64,000 nucleotides of DNA from Acanthochromis polyacanthus (lineage: Eukaryota; Chordata; Actinopteri; Pomacentridae), in contig NC_067113.1 in assembly GCF_021347895.1 (NCBI RefSeq), positions 39,533,474-39,597,473 of the forward strand, written 5' to 3'. Both the position numbers and the translations under genes were made by a program. The notes below the pieces were generated by a model that saw only the letters and a list, made by a program, of their open reading frames with translations, did not search any database and was not told where the DNA came from. Positions 1-24,438 of this stretch are shown piece by piece. Positions within the stretch are counted from its first letter, which is position 1; every line of letters starts with the position of its first letter.

Positions 1-336
1 ACATGAACTCGTGAAACTCCAGCGTAAGAACTGAAGCACCGAGTCTCAGGGGTTATTTGACAAACGTACAACCATAATCCGCTGCTTATTGCATCATCTG
101 ACGGATCTGCTTTGGTCTTACATCATGTGAAGACAGCTGGGAAATGAAACTTTCATCCCAGATCATAATAAATTCAGCCTGTTTTTCACTCCACTGTGAC
201 ATTTCCTGGTTTGATTTCTTTTTCTGTGTTTAACATATTATCTTTAGTAGCAGCAGCGTAACCGATTTCAATTATTTACGCCTCTCTGCTTGTTTTCCGA
301 GTGAATTCATCTTCTGCCATTTGTGTGTTTGTGCAG

Positions 337-12966
<12,630 letters not shown>

Positions 12967-13189
12967 CAGATAAAAACTGGATCAAACTGGATTCAGCCGG
13001 TTCTGACCAGACTGGACTGGAGCGGTCAGTAAGGACAACAAACTGGTTTAGAGCAGTTTAAACTGGTTCATGGTGCTACACACACCCTCTGGATGAACTT
13101 CAACCTTTGACCACTAAAGTTTGACCCTTGAACTGCTGAAGCAGCCTGAAAGCACACTGATGGACTGGAGAAACTCCTCACCTTATCAC

Positions 13190-13960
13190 CTGAACCAGTT
13201 CTGCATACTGGTTTTACTGGTGTCACTGGAATCAGAATTATAAATACTGATCCTACTGGAACCACGGCGGAGGCTACTGGCCGAGCTGGTCCAAGATTCA
13301 TAGAAGCCATGGCTACTGGTTCTACTGATGCCACAACCACAGCCAGTGGTTTTACTGGTCTCCAAGCCTAGGATGGCCTTCTGGTCCCACTGAAGCCAGA
13401 GCCACACCCAATGGTCTTACTGTCCTGGGATCAATGGTTACTAGTTCTAGAAGCTTAGAACAATGGCTACTTGTCCTACTCAAGCCAGAGCCGCAACCAT
13501 TAATCTTAGTAGGCCAGGATACGTGGGTTCTGGTCTTGGTGGAAACAGAATTATGGTTCCTGGTTCCACCCAAGTCAGAGCCACAACCCCTGGTCTTACC
13601 TAGACCCATGACATGTGGGTTTTGGTTGATGGTGTCAGGGTTTCAGAACCTTGGGTACTGGTCCTACTGAAGCCAGAGCCAAAACCAGTGGTCCTATAGC
13701 TCCAAGACACATTGGTACTGGTCTTAGTGGTGGCAGGACCATGACTGCTGTTTCTACTGAAGCCAGACTCACTACTAGTGGTCTTACTGGTCCAAGGCCT
13801 GGTTCTTGTTTGTGGTCTTGTCAGACCCATGGCCACTGCTTCTAGGAACCTAGAACCATAACTATGGCTCCTGGCTCTACTGGGCAAGAACCACAGCAGC
13901 ACAAGGACAGATGGGACTCGAGTCCAGAATCCAGAACCTGCTGATGGACAGAAAGGTTGC
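13190..13960 (+). repeat. Degenerate TGGTTCTACTGG minisatellite in grip 3' region
   Basis: Repeated phrases (ACTGGTCCTACTGAAGCCAG, AGCCACAACC.., TGGTCTTACTGG) recur every 50-70 bp. They produce overlapping shadow ORFs on both strands. The array lies 220 bp after the grip stop, so it is probably 3' UTR or immediate flank. Confidence 0.85.
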
Positions 13961-13970
13961 CAGGGAGACT

Positions 13971-15494
13971 AGGGATGTTCCGATCAGAGTGTCCAGGTCT
14001 GATGTTATTGGGATTACCAGAAATCCACCACCTTGATTCAAGTCTTACTCTTGGTATCCTGCAAGCTAGAATCACTGGTCCAGATGTTAGGATATCAGAC
14101 TCCTCTTCAAAAATTACAAATGACTATTCCTCAACTAATTAATCATTTGACAATAGAGGCCAGGGTATCAGTGAGGTTTAACTGCATCAAATAGTTATGC
14201 CTGATGTTGGAAAGCTGATGGAAAAGATGTCTCAGATACTGTTAGGATACTGATGCTTTGACGTTATCACACATAAAACTGGGGAGAAGCTGATGTACCC
14301 TGACTGGACCTGAAGGTTTAGATGTGAGATTAAGCACGAGTCTTGAAAGGATTGGTTGAAAGTACACAGTTGGATGCGGTGTAGTTAAAGATCATAAATG
14401 GTTGTGGTTTGGTAAGTTTGTAAGGAAGGTTGAAGGCAACACCATGATGCAGCTTCTCAAATTAGATACTCAACATACCAGATGATCCTGCACAATTACA
14501 GAACTCCAAATTATAATTTTAAAAAGTCAGTAAGTAAAGAATTAGTAAAGAACTCCAAACTTCTCAGACTAGTCCCATTGGTATTCCAGAGATCCTACAT
14601 TCAGAGCCCTACTGTGGACTGGACCATTGCCTGTAGTCCTTGTTCATGATGGGCAGACAAAATCAAGGCACTCAAACTTAGTTGTCTAAGAAGAATAACT
14701 TATAAAGGTACGCCTTTGTAAACCTTTATTGAGCACATTATTACCTGGAAGCTATAGAATTAGGGAAGTGTGGTGCTTTGGCTAGAGTCTATTTTTAAGA
14801 CAACCCTGAATTTACATACAGACACTACTAGACATGTTGAAACTTCAACATACAAACCATCACTGCTACACAGATGCAGAAATGCTAAAGACAGATTTAA
14901 ACCTGAAAGCAACATTCTTTTGTTTAGATGCAACAAACTGACCTGAATCATCAGTTCTTGACCTTCCATCCTCATCGTCTGTTTAGGGGGCATTTCCATT
15001 AACTGAAATTCTAAAACATAGATTAACCCCCAAAAAGTCTCTGCTTGAGGGTGTTTCTGAAAGTCCTGGAACTTTTGGGAAAGTCTTGAAGTGCTGAATG
15101 CACAAAAACTATGCAGTTCATTTGTTGTGCTTCAACAGGGAGCTACAAAAGACATTTGATGGGAGTTTGCGATGCCAACCATAAAAACTTGTTAACATGT
15201 TAAAACATGTTACACAGTCAAACAACCTAATATTTCACCTTTTGAAACTAATTAGCCTAACATTTATTAAGACACCTGAGGTAATCTCTATGTCTTTGGT
15301 AGAGCCACAGTTTAATACCTGTTGTGGTTCCTGAGGGTCAGGAGTTCTTCTTGGATGCTTCCCACCACAAGGTCTGTTCAGTAGAAGTTATGGAGCTACG
15401 ACGTTTATGCTGTTTTTCTCTACTGTTGAATTTTATCGACACAAAATCAAGTAATATCCAGTAATTATCAGCTGATATCGATCGGAGCATCCCT
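13971..15494. mobile_element. Probable non-autonomous hAT-like element
   Basis: It starts AGGGATGTTCCGATCAGAG and ends CGATCGGAGCATCCCT, which are inverted repeats of the fish AGGGATG(C/T)TCCGATC type. A 4-bp GACT is shared by both flanks (13967-13970, 15495-15498); a full 8-bp duplication is not visible. The interior has no transposase reading frame that I can recognise. Confidence 0.5.
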
Positions 15495-15577
15495 GACTAA
15501 AAGGACACAAAGACGGAGGGTTTACTGTGGACATTTTAGTTCTGTGCCATGACCGAGCTGCACACTGGAAGAGTAAT

Positions 15578-15622
15578 AATGTTGATGATGATGATGATGA
15601 TGTTGATGATGATGATGATGAC
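15578..15622 (+). repeat. (GAT)n trinucleotide microsatellite
   Basis: About 14 GAT/GTT triplets, nearly perfect. Confidence 0.95.
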
Positions 15623-15784
15623 ACTGAGCAGTTCAATAAGAATCTTTTTCTACTGTTTACACCTGTTGGACTGGCCACACTGTGTATGTATGTGTGTGTG
15701 TCTGTGTGTGTGTGTATGTTGTGTGTGTTTAAACACAAGGCCAGTTAAGCCCCACCCACCTCAACGCCACGCCCCCTTCTTCTT

Positions 15785-16207
15785 CCCTCAACCAATGAGG
15801 CAGCTGGGATGACAAACAGATTCTGAGAGATTCAGCTGATTGGCTGGAACCAATCAGAAAACAAACATTTCCCTGCCTGTCTGTGATTGGTTCGACTCAA
15901 CCAATCAGCTCCCAGGAAGAAGCTAAGCATGCCCCCCCCCTCTCCTTCCTCCTCCCAGTAACAGTGATCTATTATGCTAATCGATCGGTGTGTTTTTTGA
16001 TTGACTGTTGTCAGTTCTCTGTTTGTTTGTTTGTTTCCATGGCGACTGAACCTGAAAAGATGTAAAATAGATTAAAAAATGGTTCGGTCCCGTCGCTGTT
16101 CACATCGAAATCATCGGACCCCAAAAACCTTCACCTCATAACCACAAAAACGACGTTACACGAGAAAAAAAATCCTGTTGAAGCAGGAAAAACCTGTGAC
16201 AGTAAAT

Positions 16208-16304
<97 letters not shown>

Positions 16305-16545
16305 CGCGCGCGTGTGTGTACATGTGTTTATTTTAGAGTGATGTCAACATGTTCCTACTCTCACCTCAGTCTGAACTCACTATTTAAACTGGCCAATCAG
16401 AACCCTCCCTCAGCACCACTGACCAATAGAAACCTGTCTGAGCCAAACCAAACTGCTGCTCTGCCTGAGGGAAGCTGTGATTGGCTGACAGAAGCAGATG
16501 TGATTGGCTGTTTCTGTGTGGATAGCTGTGATTGGCTGTTCTACT
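15785..16545 (+). promoter_or_regulatory. Cluster of CCAAT/ATTGG motifs
   Basis: About ten CCAAT-box strings occur in 760 bp: CCAAT near 15793, 15850, 15901, 16393 and 16423, and ATTGG near 15839, 15887, 16481, 16502 and 16530. Most have the flanks of NF-Y sites (ATTGGCT, CCAATCA). Clustering is a direct observation; a regulatory role is inferred. Confidence 0.35.
16211..16318 (+). repeat. (GT)n followed by (GC)n microsatellite
   Basis: An unbroken GT run of about 85 bp leads into a GC run of about 16 bp and back to GT. The alternating purine-pyrimidine composition is able to form Z-DNA. Confidence 0.97.
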
Positions 16546-16569
16546 CTGACAATTGTGAAGTGTTGGATT

Positions 16570-18120
16570 TCCAGCACATTGCTAGCGTGTAGTTACCGTG
16601 TGGCTAACACAGTCTTAACATGGGCTAGCATAACCATAACATGTGGCTATACACATAGCACGAGGCTAATAGGAGCTATGTTTACCACCTACCAAACATG
16701 TTTACCATCTAGTAAACATAAAGTGTTTCATTAGCACACGGATAGCACAGCTAATATGTGGTTAGCCCACAGCTAACGCAAGGCTGACGTCTAGCCAACA
16801 TATTATATGTTAGCACATGGCTAGCACAGAGCCAACACAGCCAGTGTGTGTTTAGCACAGACCTTGCACAAGATTAACACAGGGCTAACATATGCTAAAC
16901 AGTACAAATGGCTAGCACAGAGCTAGTACCTTGGCTAACACACAGCTACAGCCAGTAGAATTAGCTAGTATTCACACCTAATTAAACTCAGGTGGTAGAA
17001 GACGGCTAGTTCAGTGCCAACGCCTTTAATGTGAGGTTAAGTCACACCTCCAATTCAGGGCTAACACATGTATCTGGTTAGCACACAGCTAACATTGGAC
17101 TGACATCTAATAAACATTGCTATTAGGTATTTAGCATACAGCTAAAGTAGGTCTAACACTTATCTCAGAAAACTATAACAAGACTAACACAGCTAGCCTG
17201 TCTAGCATGCCGCTAAACCAAGACTAACACTTGAATAATGTGGCTAGTACATGGCAATCATAGATTTGGAACAAGGCAAAGACAAGGTTAACCTGTTAAA
17301 CTAAATACGTGGCTAGCACACTGCTAACATCTGTTCTTTAGCTAGCAAAGCTAGGTGGTACCATGGAGCTAATGGGGTCCTTATATGGTTAACAAAACAA
17401 AGTTAACAGAGGACTAACATATAGTAAACATAGCTAAGATTTGGTAAACATCTGGCTAATGAGGCTTAGTGTTAACATGGCCTAAAAGGTAACACTTGAA
17501 TGATTTCTGGTACACAGAAGCACAGACTTGTAGAAAAATGATAAATATTTGGTTAGCACACTGTTAGCTCAGATCTGACACCTAGTGAGCAAAGCTGTGT
17601 GTTACAATGGGGCTAATATATGGTTAGCGCAATCTAAAATATAGATAAGACAGGACTAACATATGCTAAACATAGATAATTTTGGAAAATATTTAGTTTC
17701 CACAACCTGCTTTTAGCACAGGGCTAACACAGCTAGCCTATGTAGCACACTAACATGAGGCTAACACTTGGATCATGTAGCTAGTACATGACAAGCACAG
17801 ACTTGGAACAAGTTAAAGAGACCAGGCTAGCAAGTGACAAGCATTTTTAGCACATTGCTAACATGGGACTGACCACTACATAACAAAGCTAGATGTAAAC
17901 ACTGGGCTAAAGTGGCGAGCATAAATTAACGCAGACCTACAACAAAGATAACACAGGATGAACATATCGTAAACAAAGCCATTATTCGGTTTAGCTCGCA
18001 GAAAAAAACGGAGCTACCACTAGTTTCTGACTAGCACACAGCTATCACAGGGCTAACACAGCTGGTAGCCACTTAGCATGCGGCTAACACAGGGCTAAAA
18101 CAGCTAGTGTTCAGTTAGCA
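16570..18120 (+). repeat. 1.55-kb GCTAAC/TAGCACA degenerate array
   Basis: Dominated by irregularly spaced GCTAACA, GCTAGCACA and GGCTAAC words, with dozens of occurrences. Repeat length varies, so it looks like an old, heavily mutated satellite. No gene is inside. Confidence 0.85.
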
Positions 18121-18302
18121 CCTCATACAGGCAACTACAGCTTGACGAAACAGAATTTCGGCAGGTAATTAGCTCTGCTAGCAGAGACAAACTGCTCCAC
18201 AAATGGGAACGAGCTACAGAGCTGAGGGGCGGGGCTTCAGGAGGGTTTGAAGAGTGAGATCTAAAGCCATACACACTGTGTTTGTGCGCATGTATGAACA
18301 GT

Positions 18303-18405
18303 GTGTGTGTGTTAGAGTGTGCGTTTGTAAGTGTGCGCGTGTGTGTGTGTGTGTAAAACATAGCAAGGATTTGCACTCTAGTGATTCACCTCAACATGAC
18401 ATCCA

Positions 18406-18441
<36 letters not shown>
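18303..18441 (+). repeat. (GT)n and (CA)n tracts in inverted arrangement
   Basis: GT-rich 18303-18354 and perfect CA 18409-18441 are separated by about 55 bp. The two tracts are mutually complementary and could pair as a hairpin. Confidence 0.9.
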
Positions 18442-18445
<4 letters not shown>

Positions 18446-18654
18446 CATTGCACTGCCATTTGAAATAGTGGGTCAGATTAGTTTCCATGTAGCTTCACCA
18501 ACCAACCAAACTGTATTTTTCTTTAAAGGAACAGGGATGTTGTAAAGTATTTTTGTACAAATTTAATACTTTGGTAGCATGACGTTCCTGGTGTTTGTCC
18601 TGTCGGGCTCCACTGCTCCTCCACCCCCCTTTGTATGGACGACTACTGAGCAAC

Positions 18655-18802
18655 AATAAAGATGAAGACCTGCTGGGAGCACTGGACTCCATGTGTCGAC
18701 TCACCGCAACACACACTCGGTTCAAACACAGATTTCAGAATAATGTTAGGAAGTTACTTTACTTGTATAACACATTTTGTTTAGAAAGGATAAATCCAGA
18801 AA
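18655..18802 (+). terminator. Candidate distal poly(A) signals for grip
   Basis: The first clear AATAAA hexamers I find after the grip stop are at 18655-18660 and near 18797. If used, the 3' UTR would be about 5.8 kb and contain the arrays above. An ATTAAA at about 16070 is an alternative. Confidence 0.3.
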
Positions 18803-18879
18803 TAAACAGTTAAAACACAAAAATAAGAAACATTCAACATGCAATGTCTATGCAAATAAAACAATTAAAGCAATACAGT

Positions 18880-20300
18880 CAAGTCACTGTTAATTACTCC
18901 GTCACGGAACGGTGGAGTTATGTGACCTGTCTGTTAGCAGCTTAACCCAAAAATGGACTAACGGATTCGGATGAAATTTTCAGAGAAGGTCAGAAATGAC
19001 ACAATCACCACAAGAACATCTTCAAAAATCTACAAAAGAAAATCTCTTGTAGAAAAACAAAACAAATTTCTCTTGCAGGTTGTTGAAGATATTCCACCTG
19101 CCATCCAAGATGATCCAATTCCCGCCGCCCACGCCCGGGGTGGCTAATCCGGAGGACCGGGACAATTCCCAGTAGGCCGGTCTGATGTTTGGGCCGTGAG
19201 GTCCGGTGTTCAGTCCTGGCTCTGGGTTCATCATTCTGCTGCTGCCGCTGTTACTGAGCCGCCTCCACTGACAGCTCTTAATTTTGTTTTTTTGCAGACG
19301 CACTGTGACGTAACACGTCCGTGCACACGGTCAGAGGTGTTTGAAAGATGAAAACAGGAAGAGCAAGGGTGGGCCAGAGAAGGCAAGAATTAAAAACAGG
19401 AAAGTTCTGGAAACAGACGCAGCCGAATGTGCAGAAATTGGAAACTTCTTCACTGAAGCTCGCGATTTGAAACGACAAATGAGGACGAGGAAACGGATAC
19501 GGACTTTGTTGAACTTTGCAAACCACCGTTCTAGTTAATTATCAAATCAATGAATTGTGTGTCATTGTGGTGTAAAACATAACATTATATAATTTAAATA
19601 ATAGTATGATGTGACCACATAACTGGGAAACTTTGTCCTGCAGCCCCTCAGAGTCAGAAGAAAGATCCAGAACCAAGCAGCAGCCAAGAGCCACAAGTCC
19701 AGAGTGGGAGGTAGGATTGTTCATTCAGTGAATGTTATTAGAATGAATCTAATGAAGAGTCTGGTGTAGACCTGCTCTATGTGAGAAGATGATTCAGCTC
19801 TACATGAATGAAACTGAGCTGACGGCTTTGTAAAAAGTAGAGATTTGTGCTGAGAGTTTAGATCATTTTAAAAACATGATTTAGTGTCAGAGGCAGAGCC
19901 AGCAGTGATGAGAGGATTACTGCTGTCAGTAAAGGAACAGGTGAACTGTTGGAACAGAGTGAACAAGCAAGCATTAGTTCCAGTACTTTCTATGTCCAAA
20001 CCATAGCAGTGACCCATTTTATTTTTATCATTAACAGACCGTAAATACACAAAGACCACAACTGAAAGGGAACAGGATGAGATAAAAACATTTGCTTTCA
20101 TTACTGATGTCCAGTTTTAATAAAGTTCATGTTATTTTTATAAAATGATGAAAGTGAATAAATTGTATTTCTGTGATCTGTGTTTGATTTCTGTCTTTTC
20201 TCCTCATCCAGATGTTCAGAGGGAGCTGATGCCACATCTGGTCCAGCCGATGGAAGATTTTGAAGTTCTCTGACTGAAGATGGTCCTCTGACTGGATTTA
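18880..20300. other. Repeat-like intergenic DNA with hAT-type coding trace
   Basis: Contains a GC-rich block (19100-19270) unlike its surroundings, and at 19341-19535 on the plus strand a frame with a Lys/Arg-rich start (KARIKNRKVLETDAAECAEI then GNFF). This resembles the N-termini of some vertebrate hAT transposases. No catalytic domain follows. The assignment is weak. Confidence 0.3.
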
Positions 20301-20899
20301 AGGTTCAGATGCTCAGGAACAAACTCCACCAATGAGCCAACAGGGAAGCTTTAGCTTTATTAAATGTTGCTATGAAGCACGAAGACTAAACTAAACACAC
20401 GCCTGTGCTCATCGTGGGCAACGGAAATCATTTCTGACTAATAAGTCAGATAATTAATGGTTCAGAGATTTTAGAGTGTTTATATCAACCACAAAACACA
20501 GTGAAATTGATTTTCGCTGTGTGGAACCTTTACATTTTCAGGGTAATGCTCTTGACGAAAAGGAGAATAACTGGTGGGGCTGAAAGTAAAGGAGACAAAA
20601 TGGCAGATAAAAGAAAAATTAGTTTAAACTGGGCAGAAATAAAGAAAATTACTGAGCAGAGACTGAAGGAAAGGAGGCAAAAATATCATAAAATGCTTTC
20701 AGAAATATGAGATGGCTGATCCAAAACCTCAAAAATAAAATAAAAAAAACCCCACATTTTAATCCAATAGATATTCAACAAAATAACTCAATAAATGAGA
20801 TTACTGAACTCTGCTTTTCAGTCTTATACTGATTTCAAAGAGATTAAAAGAGTTTTTAATGAATTCTCGATGTTCTAATCCAGTCTGAATCAGTTTTTC
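20301..20899 (+). other. Intergenic, no feature seen
   Basis: AT-rich DNA between the repeat-like block and the lsm8 promoter. A short ORF (20501-20707) has no recognisable domain. Confidence 0.5.
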
Positions 20900-21100
20900 T
20901 GGGATTGATCCGCTCGGCGCTCCGCTTCGCGTTCTGCTCGGTGACTCTCTGCTCAATCAGTCTGGTCTGCTCTCCGGTGAGTCGTCGCTCCGACAGCGGC
21001 TGCCGCTCTTTTTCTGTCCACCGCGCCATCACCGGGACGCCGGTAGGATTATTCACCGACCTCTCCGTTGGATAAACGAACACCGAGTCCGGGAGGCAGC
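20900..21100 (+). promoter_or_regulatory. lsm8: CpG-rich lsm8 promoter and 5' UTR
   Basis: About 200 bp of clearly higher GC and CpG content than its surroundings immediately precede the lsm8 ATG. There is no obvious TATA box. The composition fits a housekeeping CpG-island promoter. The transcription start cannot be fixed from sequence alone. Confidence 0.6.
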
Positions 21101-21131
21101 ATGTCCACCGCCCTGGAGAGCTACATCAACC
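21101..21131 (+). CDS. lsm8: lsm8 coding exon 1
   Basis: ATG through MSTALESYIN plus one base of the Arg codon; donor gtatcc at 21132. GCTAGC/TTAGC words are dense just downstream in the intron. Confidence 0.96.
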
Positions 21132-24100
21132 GTATCCTGCCGCTTAGCCGCTAGCAGTTAGCAGCTAGCATGCTAATGAATGAATACACGCTAGTTAGCT
21201 TAGCGCGCTAAGCTAACATCGATGTTAACTTAATGTTTTTATGGATTTAAATCAGCGTAGCTTCTGTTTAGAAGCTCAGAAATGAAGTTAAAGTTTACTC
21301 AAATTAATTTAATGGCCGGAAACTGAATACTGAGCATCAATTCTGTATTTCTAGTCTGTTTATTGATTTAAAGTGGAGCTAAAATATTCAGTTATGAAGC
21401 TGTAAACTCACTCTGACACCAGAAAATATCAATATCAGCTCAAATATCAATTATTCTAACGATTAGGCGACTATTCAGAATTATTTATCCTACAGAAAAG
21501 CAAAACGATAATTTTTAAAGCATTTTTTATTCATATATTATTCCTGTCTTTGTAGTGCAGCACAATATGAAATGAAAATAAAGATTTTTCATCAAGATAT
21601 TGTAACAATTTCCGCTCTGATTAGGCTGAAATTACTATAATATTTAATATGGGTATTTATCAAGACATTTGTGAAATTATACACTGAATTCTTTTAAATC
21701 ACCCGTCGACCCACTTTTATAAGGATTTTTTTCTCACATTTAAATCTGTTCGAATGACAATATCTGAGGAAATATTAAAAGTAGAAACCTGCAGTTTTCT
21801 CATAATTCTCATCATGTCATTGATTCAGAATCTGGAATATTGGAAAACAAATAATCTCTGACTACTGGTGAGTTGAATTATAAATTAAAAATAATAGTAA
21901 ATTGAAACCATCATGAAAAGTTCCATCTTTGAGCTCATGTAAACAAATAAATAAAAACAAATAAATAATGCAAGAGTTAACTGGTGATATGTTCTGAACT
22001 AAATGTAGCTTCATACAATAAAAAACAAATAAAACGTGTATTAATAAACAAAAATGTCCAAAAGCTGACTTAAGACTGCTTTTAGGTTTGTCCAGTAGAG
22101 ACAAAAGGTGATTTTATTTTATTCAGTGATCAAAATACTGAAATAAATCAACACAAATAAGGTAAACGCTGATATTAAAGATAGTTTTAATTTGGAGGAT
22201 ATTCTACTGACAGATAAACTGATTTCACAACTTTTTTTTCTCATTCCGACTTCAGCCGAAGAAGAAAAACCATCAAAACTAGAGTTCATAAATCTAAACT
22301 AAACGAACAGGAGAAGCATAAAACTGTTTCAAATCTGCTTCTTTTTTTATAAAGAGAAAAAAAAGACATTTTCACAGCTTATTTTCACATTTAATTCACA
22401 ATAATCTCATCAAATCCAACTATAGAGGAAATAAAAACTGATTAAACTTCAGCTTTAAATGATTCTGATTCAGTTTCTAAGTGAGGAGGAGAAGATCTTC
22501 ATCGTATTTCTTTTTATGAAGCTTCATTCCTGATGGAGTTACTTTGCGTTTGTTTTTGTGTAAATCATTTTGTACGTAAAGTGTTTCTTCTTTAAGTCGT
22601 GGTTCAGGTACGGTGGCCATCGTCACATCAGACGGCCGGATGATCGTGGTGAGTTTAAAAACGGCGACACTAATACTGACTCTAAACACAATAAAAACTC
22701 TGCCGGGCTTAAATGTTTGCAGATATTTGAATTCTAGTCATGTAGTTTAACAGCGCCACTTTTTCCTAGATAAATTCAGCTTTTTTTATTTGGTTTAACG
22801 TTCCGTTTTCACCAGTTGTTCTGTTGTCATGGTGACCTGAACATCCACCGCAGAGTTAAATGATCACAGCAAAAACTTTTGGAAGAGTTTTCACAGAACA
22901 TTTTTAGAATTTGAGATTATTTTTTCCGATATTTTTTTTATGTAAGACATGTAAAATATGAGTTATTTTAGTTAGATATAATTGATGTTAAGCTTCAATA
23001 TGATTAGACAGAGCAGCACATCACTTCGAGACATGTGGGAAAGTGGAAAATCTGATAATTCCTTCTGTTTTTTACAGTTTCTTGTCTGATAAATGGGATT
23101 TTTCAACCCACTGTTGGGTTTTAGTTTTCAAAGGAATCAAGGTTATTTATTGTCATACTAGTGCAAGTATTCACATGAGATGGCACGAAATTAGTGCTCA
23201 TGTTTCGGTTGGAAGCAGTAGAAATAAATAACGGCAAAAAGGGGAAATTACAAAGCACAATAAAAACGATTTACACAAGTGTTAACCAGTGGTGCAGAGG
23301 TAAATAGGCATGTAAATATGGGTTGTTTAGTTGACTGAAAAAATTAAATCGAATCAACCAGAGTCAGAAGTGAACAGAACGATGTCGTCTGCAAAGAATC
23401 GAACACAGATGATGTAAATCATAGGGGATCGACAATAGAACCCTGTGGAACTCCAGGAAGTAATGAAGTTCATCGTCACTGTGTTTGTTTGTCTGTCTCA
23501 GGGCACCCTGAAGGGCTTTGATCAGACCATCAACCTGATTCTGGATGAGAGTCATGAACGGGTCTTCAGCTCCAGTCAGGGCGTGGAACAGGTGGTTCTG
23601 GGACTCTACATCGTCAGGGGCGACAACGTGTGAGTCACCGATCAGCAATCAATCGGCCGATCGATCAGCTGATCAGCAGCAGTCAATTAGTTGTGCAGTC
23701 GGATTTTAAATGTAAAAAAATAAATTCATCCTGTAAAATGTGAGAAGCTGCTTGTTGGTTGATGTGACTTTAAATTAAGGATTTTGTCGGCAAAACGTTT
23801 CATCGACCGATCGAGAAAATTATCTGCAGATGAATCTGTAATAAAAATAATGGTTTTATTTAAATCAGCTTTAAAACATAAAAAGTTCGGTCCTCTTCCC
23901 ACATCTCTGTTACGTTCCTCGTGTGCTTTTGTTTGTTTTGTTAGTTTTTTTTAATCGTTAATATTGTCCTTGTCATTGTGTTTATGAAAGTAATTTCACT
24001 TGTGTGTTGTTTTTGTTTGCTGTTTTTGTTGTTGTTTTTTACGTGCCTTTGTTCATTTTTTCACTCATGCTGTTTTTGTTCATTTTTTCATGCTTTCCTT

Positions 24101-24438
24101 GTGTTGTTTTTATTTACTGTTTTACCCTTGTTGTTTTTGTTTGCTGTTTTTGTCTTGTGCTTGTTTATGTTTGCTGATTCTTTCACATTGTTTTAGTTAG
24201 ATTTTTCCGATTTGTTGTTTTTGTTGACAGTTTTCCTGTTTGTTGTTTTTGTTTACTGTTTTCCTGTTTCTTGTTTTTCTTCACAGTTTTCCGGTTTCTT
24301 GTTTTGTTTTTGTTGACAGTTTTCCTGTTTGTTGTTGTTGTTTACAGGGCGGTGATCGGGGAGATCGACGAGGAAACCGACTCCACTCTGGATTTAGGAA
24401 ATATCAGAGCCGAGCCGCTGAACTCGGTCGTCCACTGA
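21101..24438 (+). CDS. lsm8: LSM8, U6 snRNA-associated Sm-like protein, complete
   Basis: Subunit that defines the nuclear LSm2-8 ring, which binds the 3' oligo(U) tail of U6 snRNA and supports spliceosome assembly. Four coding exons (21101-21131, 22608-22648, 23502-23629, 24348-24438) join in phase to 291 nt, 96 aa plus stop, the same length as human LSM8. The protein starts MSTALESYINRTVAIVTSDG. The Sm1 motif includes GTLKGFDQTINLILDESHER and the Sm2 motif is LYIVRGDNVAVIGEIDEE. The C-terminus is IRAEPLNSVVH. Near-identity with the mammalian protein leaves little doubt. Start chosen: first ATG in the CpG-rich leader, matching the family N-terminus. Confidence 0.98.
21132..22607 (+). other. 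lsm8 intron 1, nothing further recognised
   Basis: AT-rich intron apart from the GCTAGC/TTAGC-rich first 90 bp. No transposon ends were found. Confidence 0.5.
22608..22648 (+). CDS. lsm8: lsm8 coding exon 2 (41 bp)
   Basis: Acceptor ggttcag; donor gtgagt at 22649. It encodes (R)TVAIVTSDGRMIV, the start of Sm1. Confidence 0.97.
22940..23460 (-). mobile_element. LINE-like relic, copy 2 of the 8940 repeat
   Basis: Related to 8940-9310. Read on the minus strand, 23458-23365 resembles a reverse-transcriptase box (GVPQGSIVDPL) followed by a shifted trace of the ..DD.. motif region. The remnant is short, frameshifted and lies just upstream of lsm8 exon 3. Confidence 0.45.
23502..23629 (+). CDS. 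lsm8: lsm8 coding exon 3
   Basis: Acceptor gtctcag; donor gtgagt at 23630. It encodes GTLKGFDQTINLILDESHER then VFSSSQGVEQVVLGLYIVRG and DN, the core of the Sm fold. Confidence 0.98.
23930..24347 (+). repeat. T-rich array ending in the lsm8 exon 4 acceptor
   Basis: Repeats of TTGTTTTTGTTTACTGTTTT and close variants, about 20-35 bp each. Several units carry acceptor-like ACAG (near 24228, 24283, 24317) followed by TTTTCC. The authentic acceptor at 24347 is the final unit. Confidence 0.85.
24348..24438 (+). CDS. lsm8: lsm8 coding exon 4 with stop
   Basis: Its acceptor (gttgtttacag) is the last unit of a T-rich tandem array. It encodes VAVIGEIDEETDSTLDLGNI then RAEPLNSVVH and TGA. The stop overlaps a triple TGACCT direct repeat. 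Confidence 0.97.

Noticed and set aside
13352..14075. Overlapping ORFs of 60-100 aa on both strands after grip
   Set aside because: Generated by the TGGTTCTACTGG minisatellite; no conserved domain.
15527..15812. Met/Asp-rich ORFs
   Set aside because: They arise from the (GAT)n microsatellite.
16570..18120. CRISPR-like array
   Set aside because: Units are irregular GCTAAC words without constant repeats and unique spacers; the host is a vertebrate.
20856..21083. 75-aa minus-strand ORF divergent from lsm8
   Set aside because: Lies in the CpG-rich lsm8 leader, where open frames arise from composition; no recognised family.
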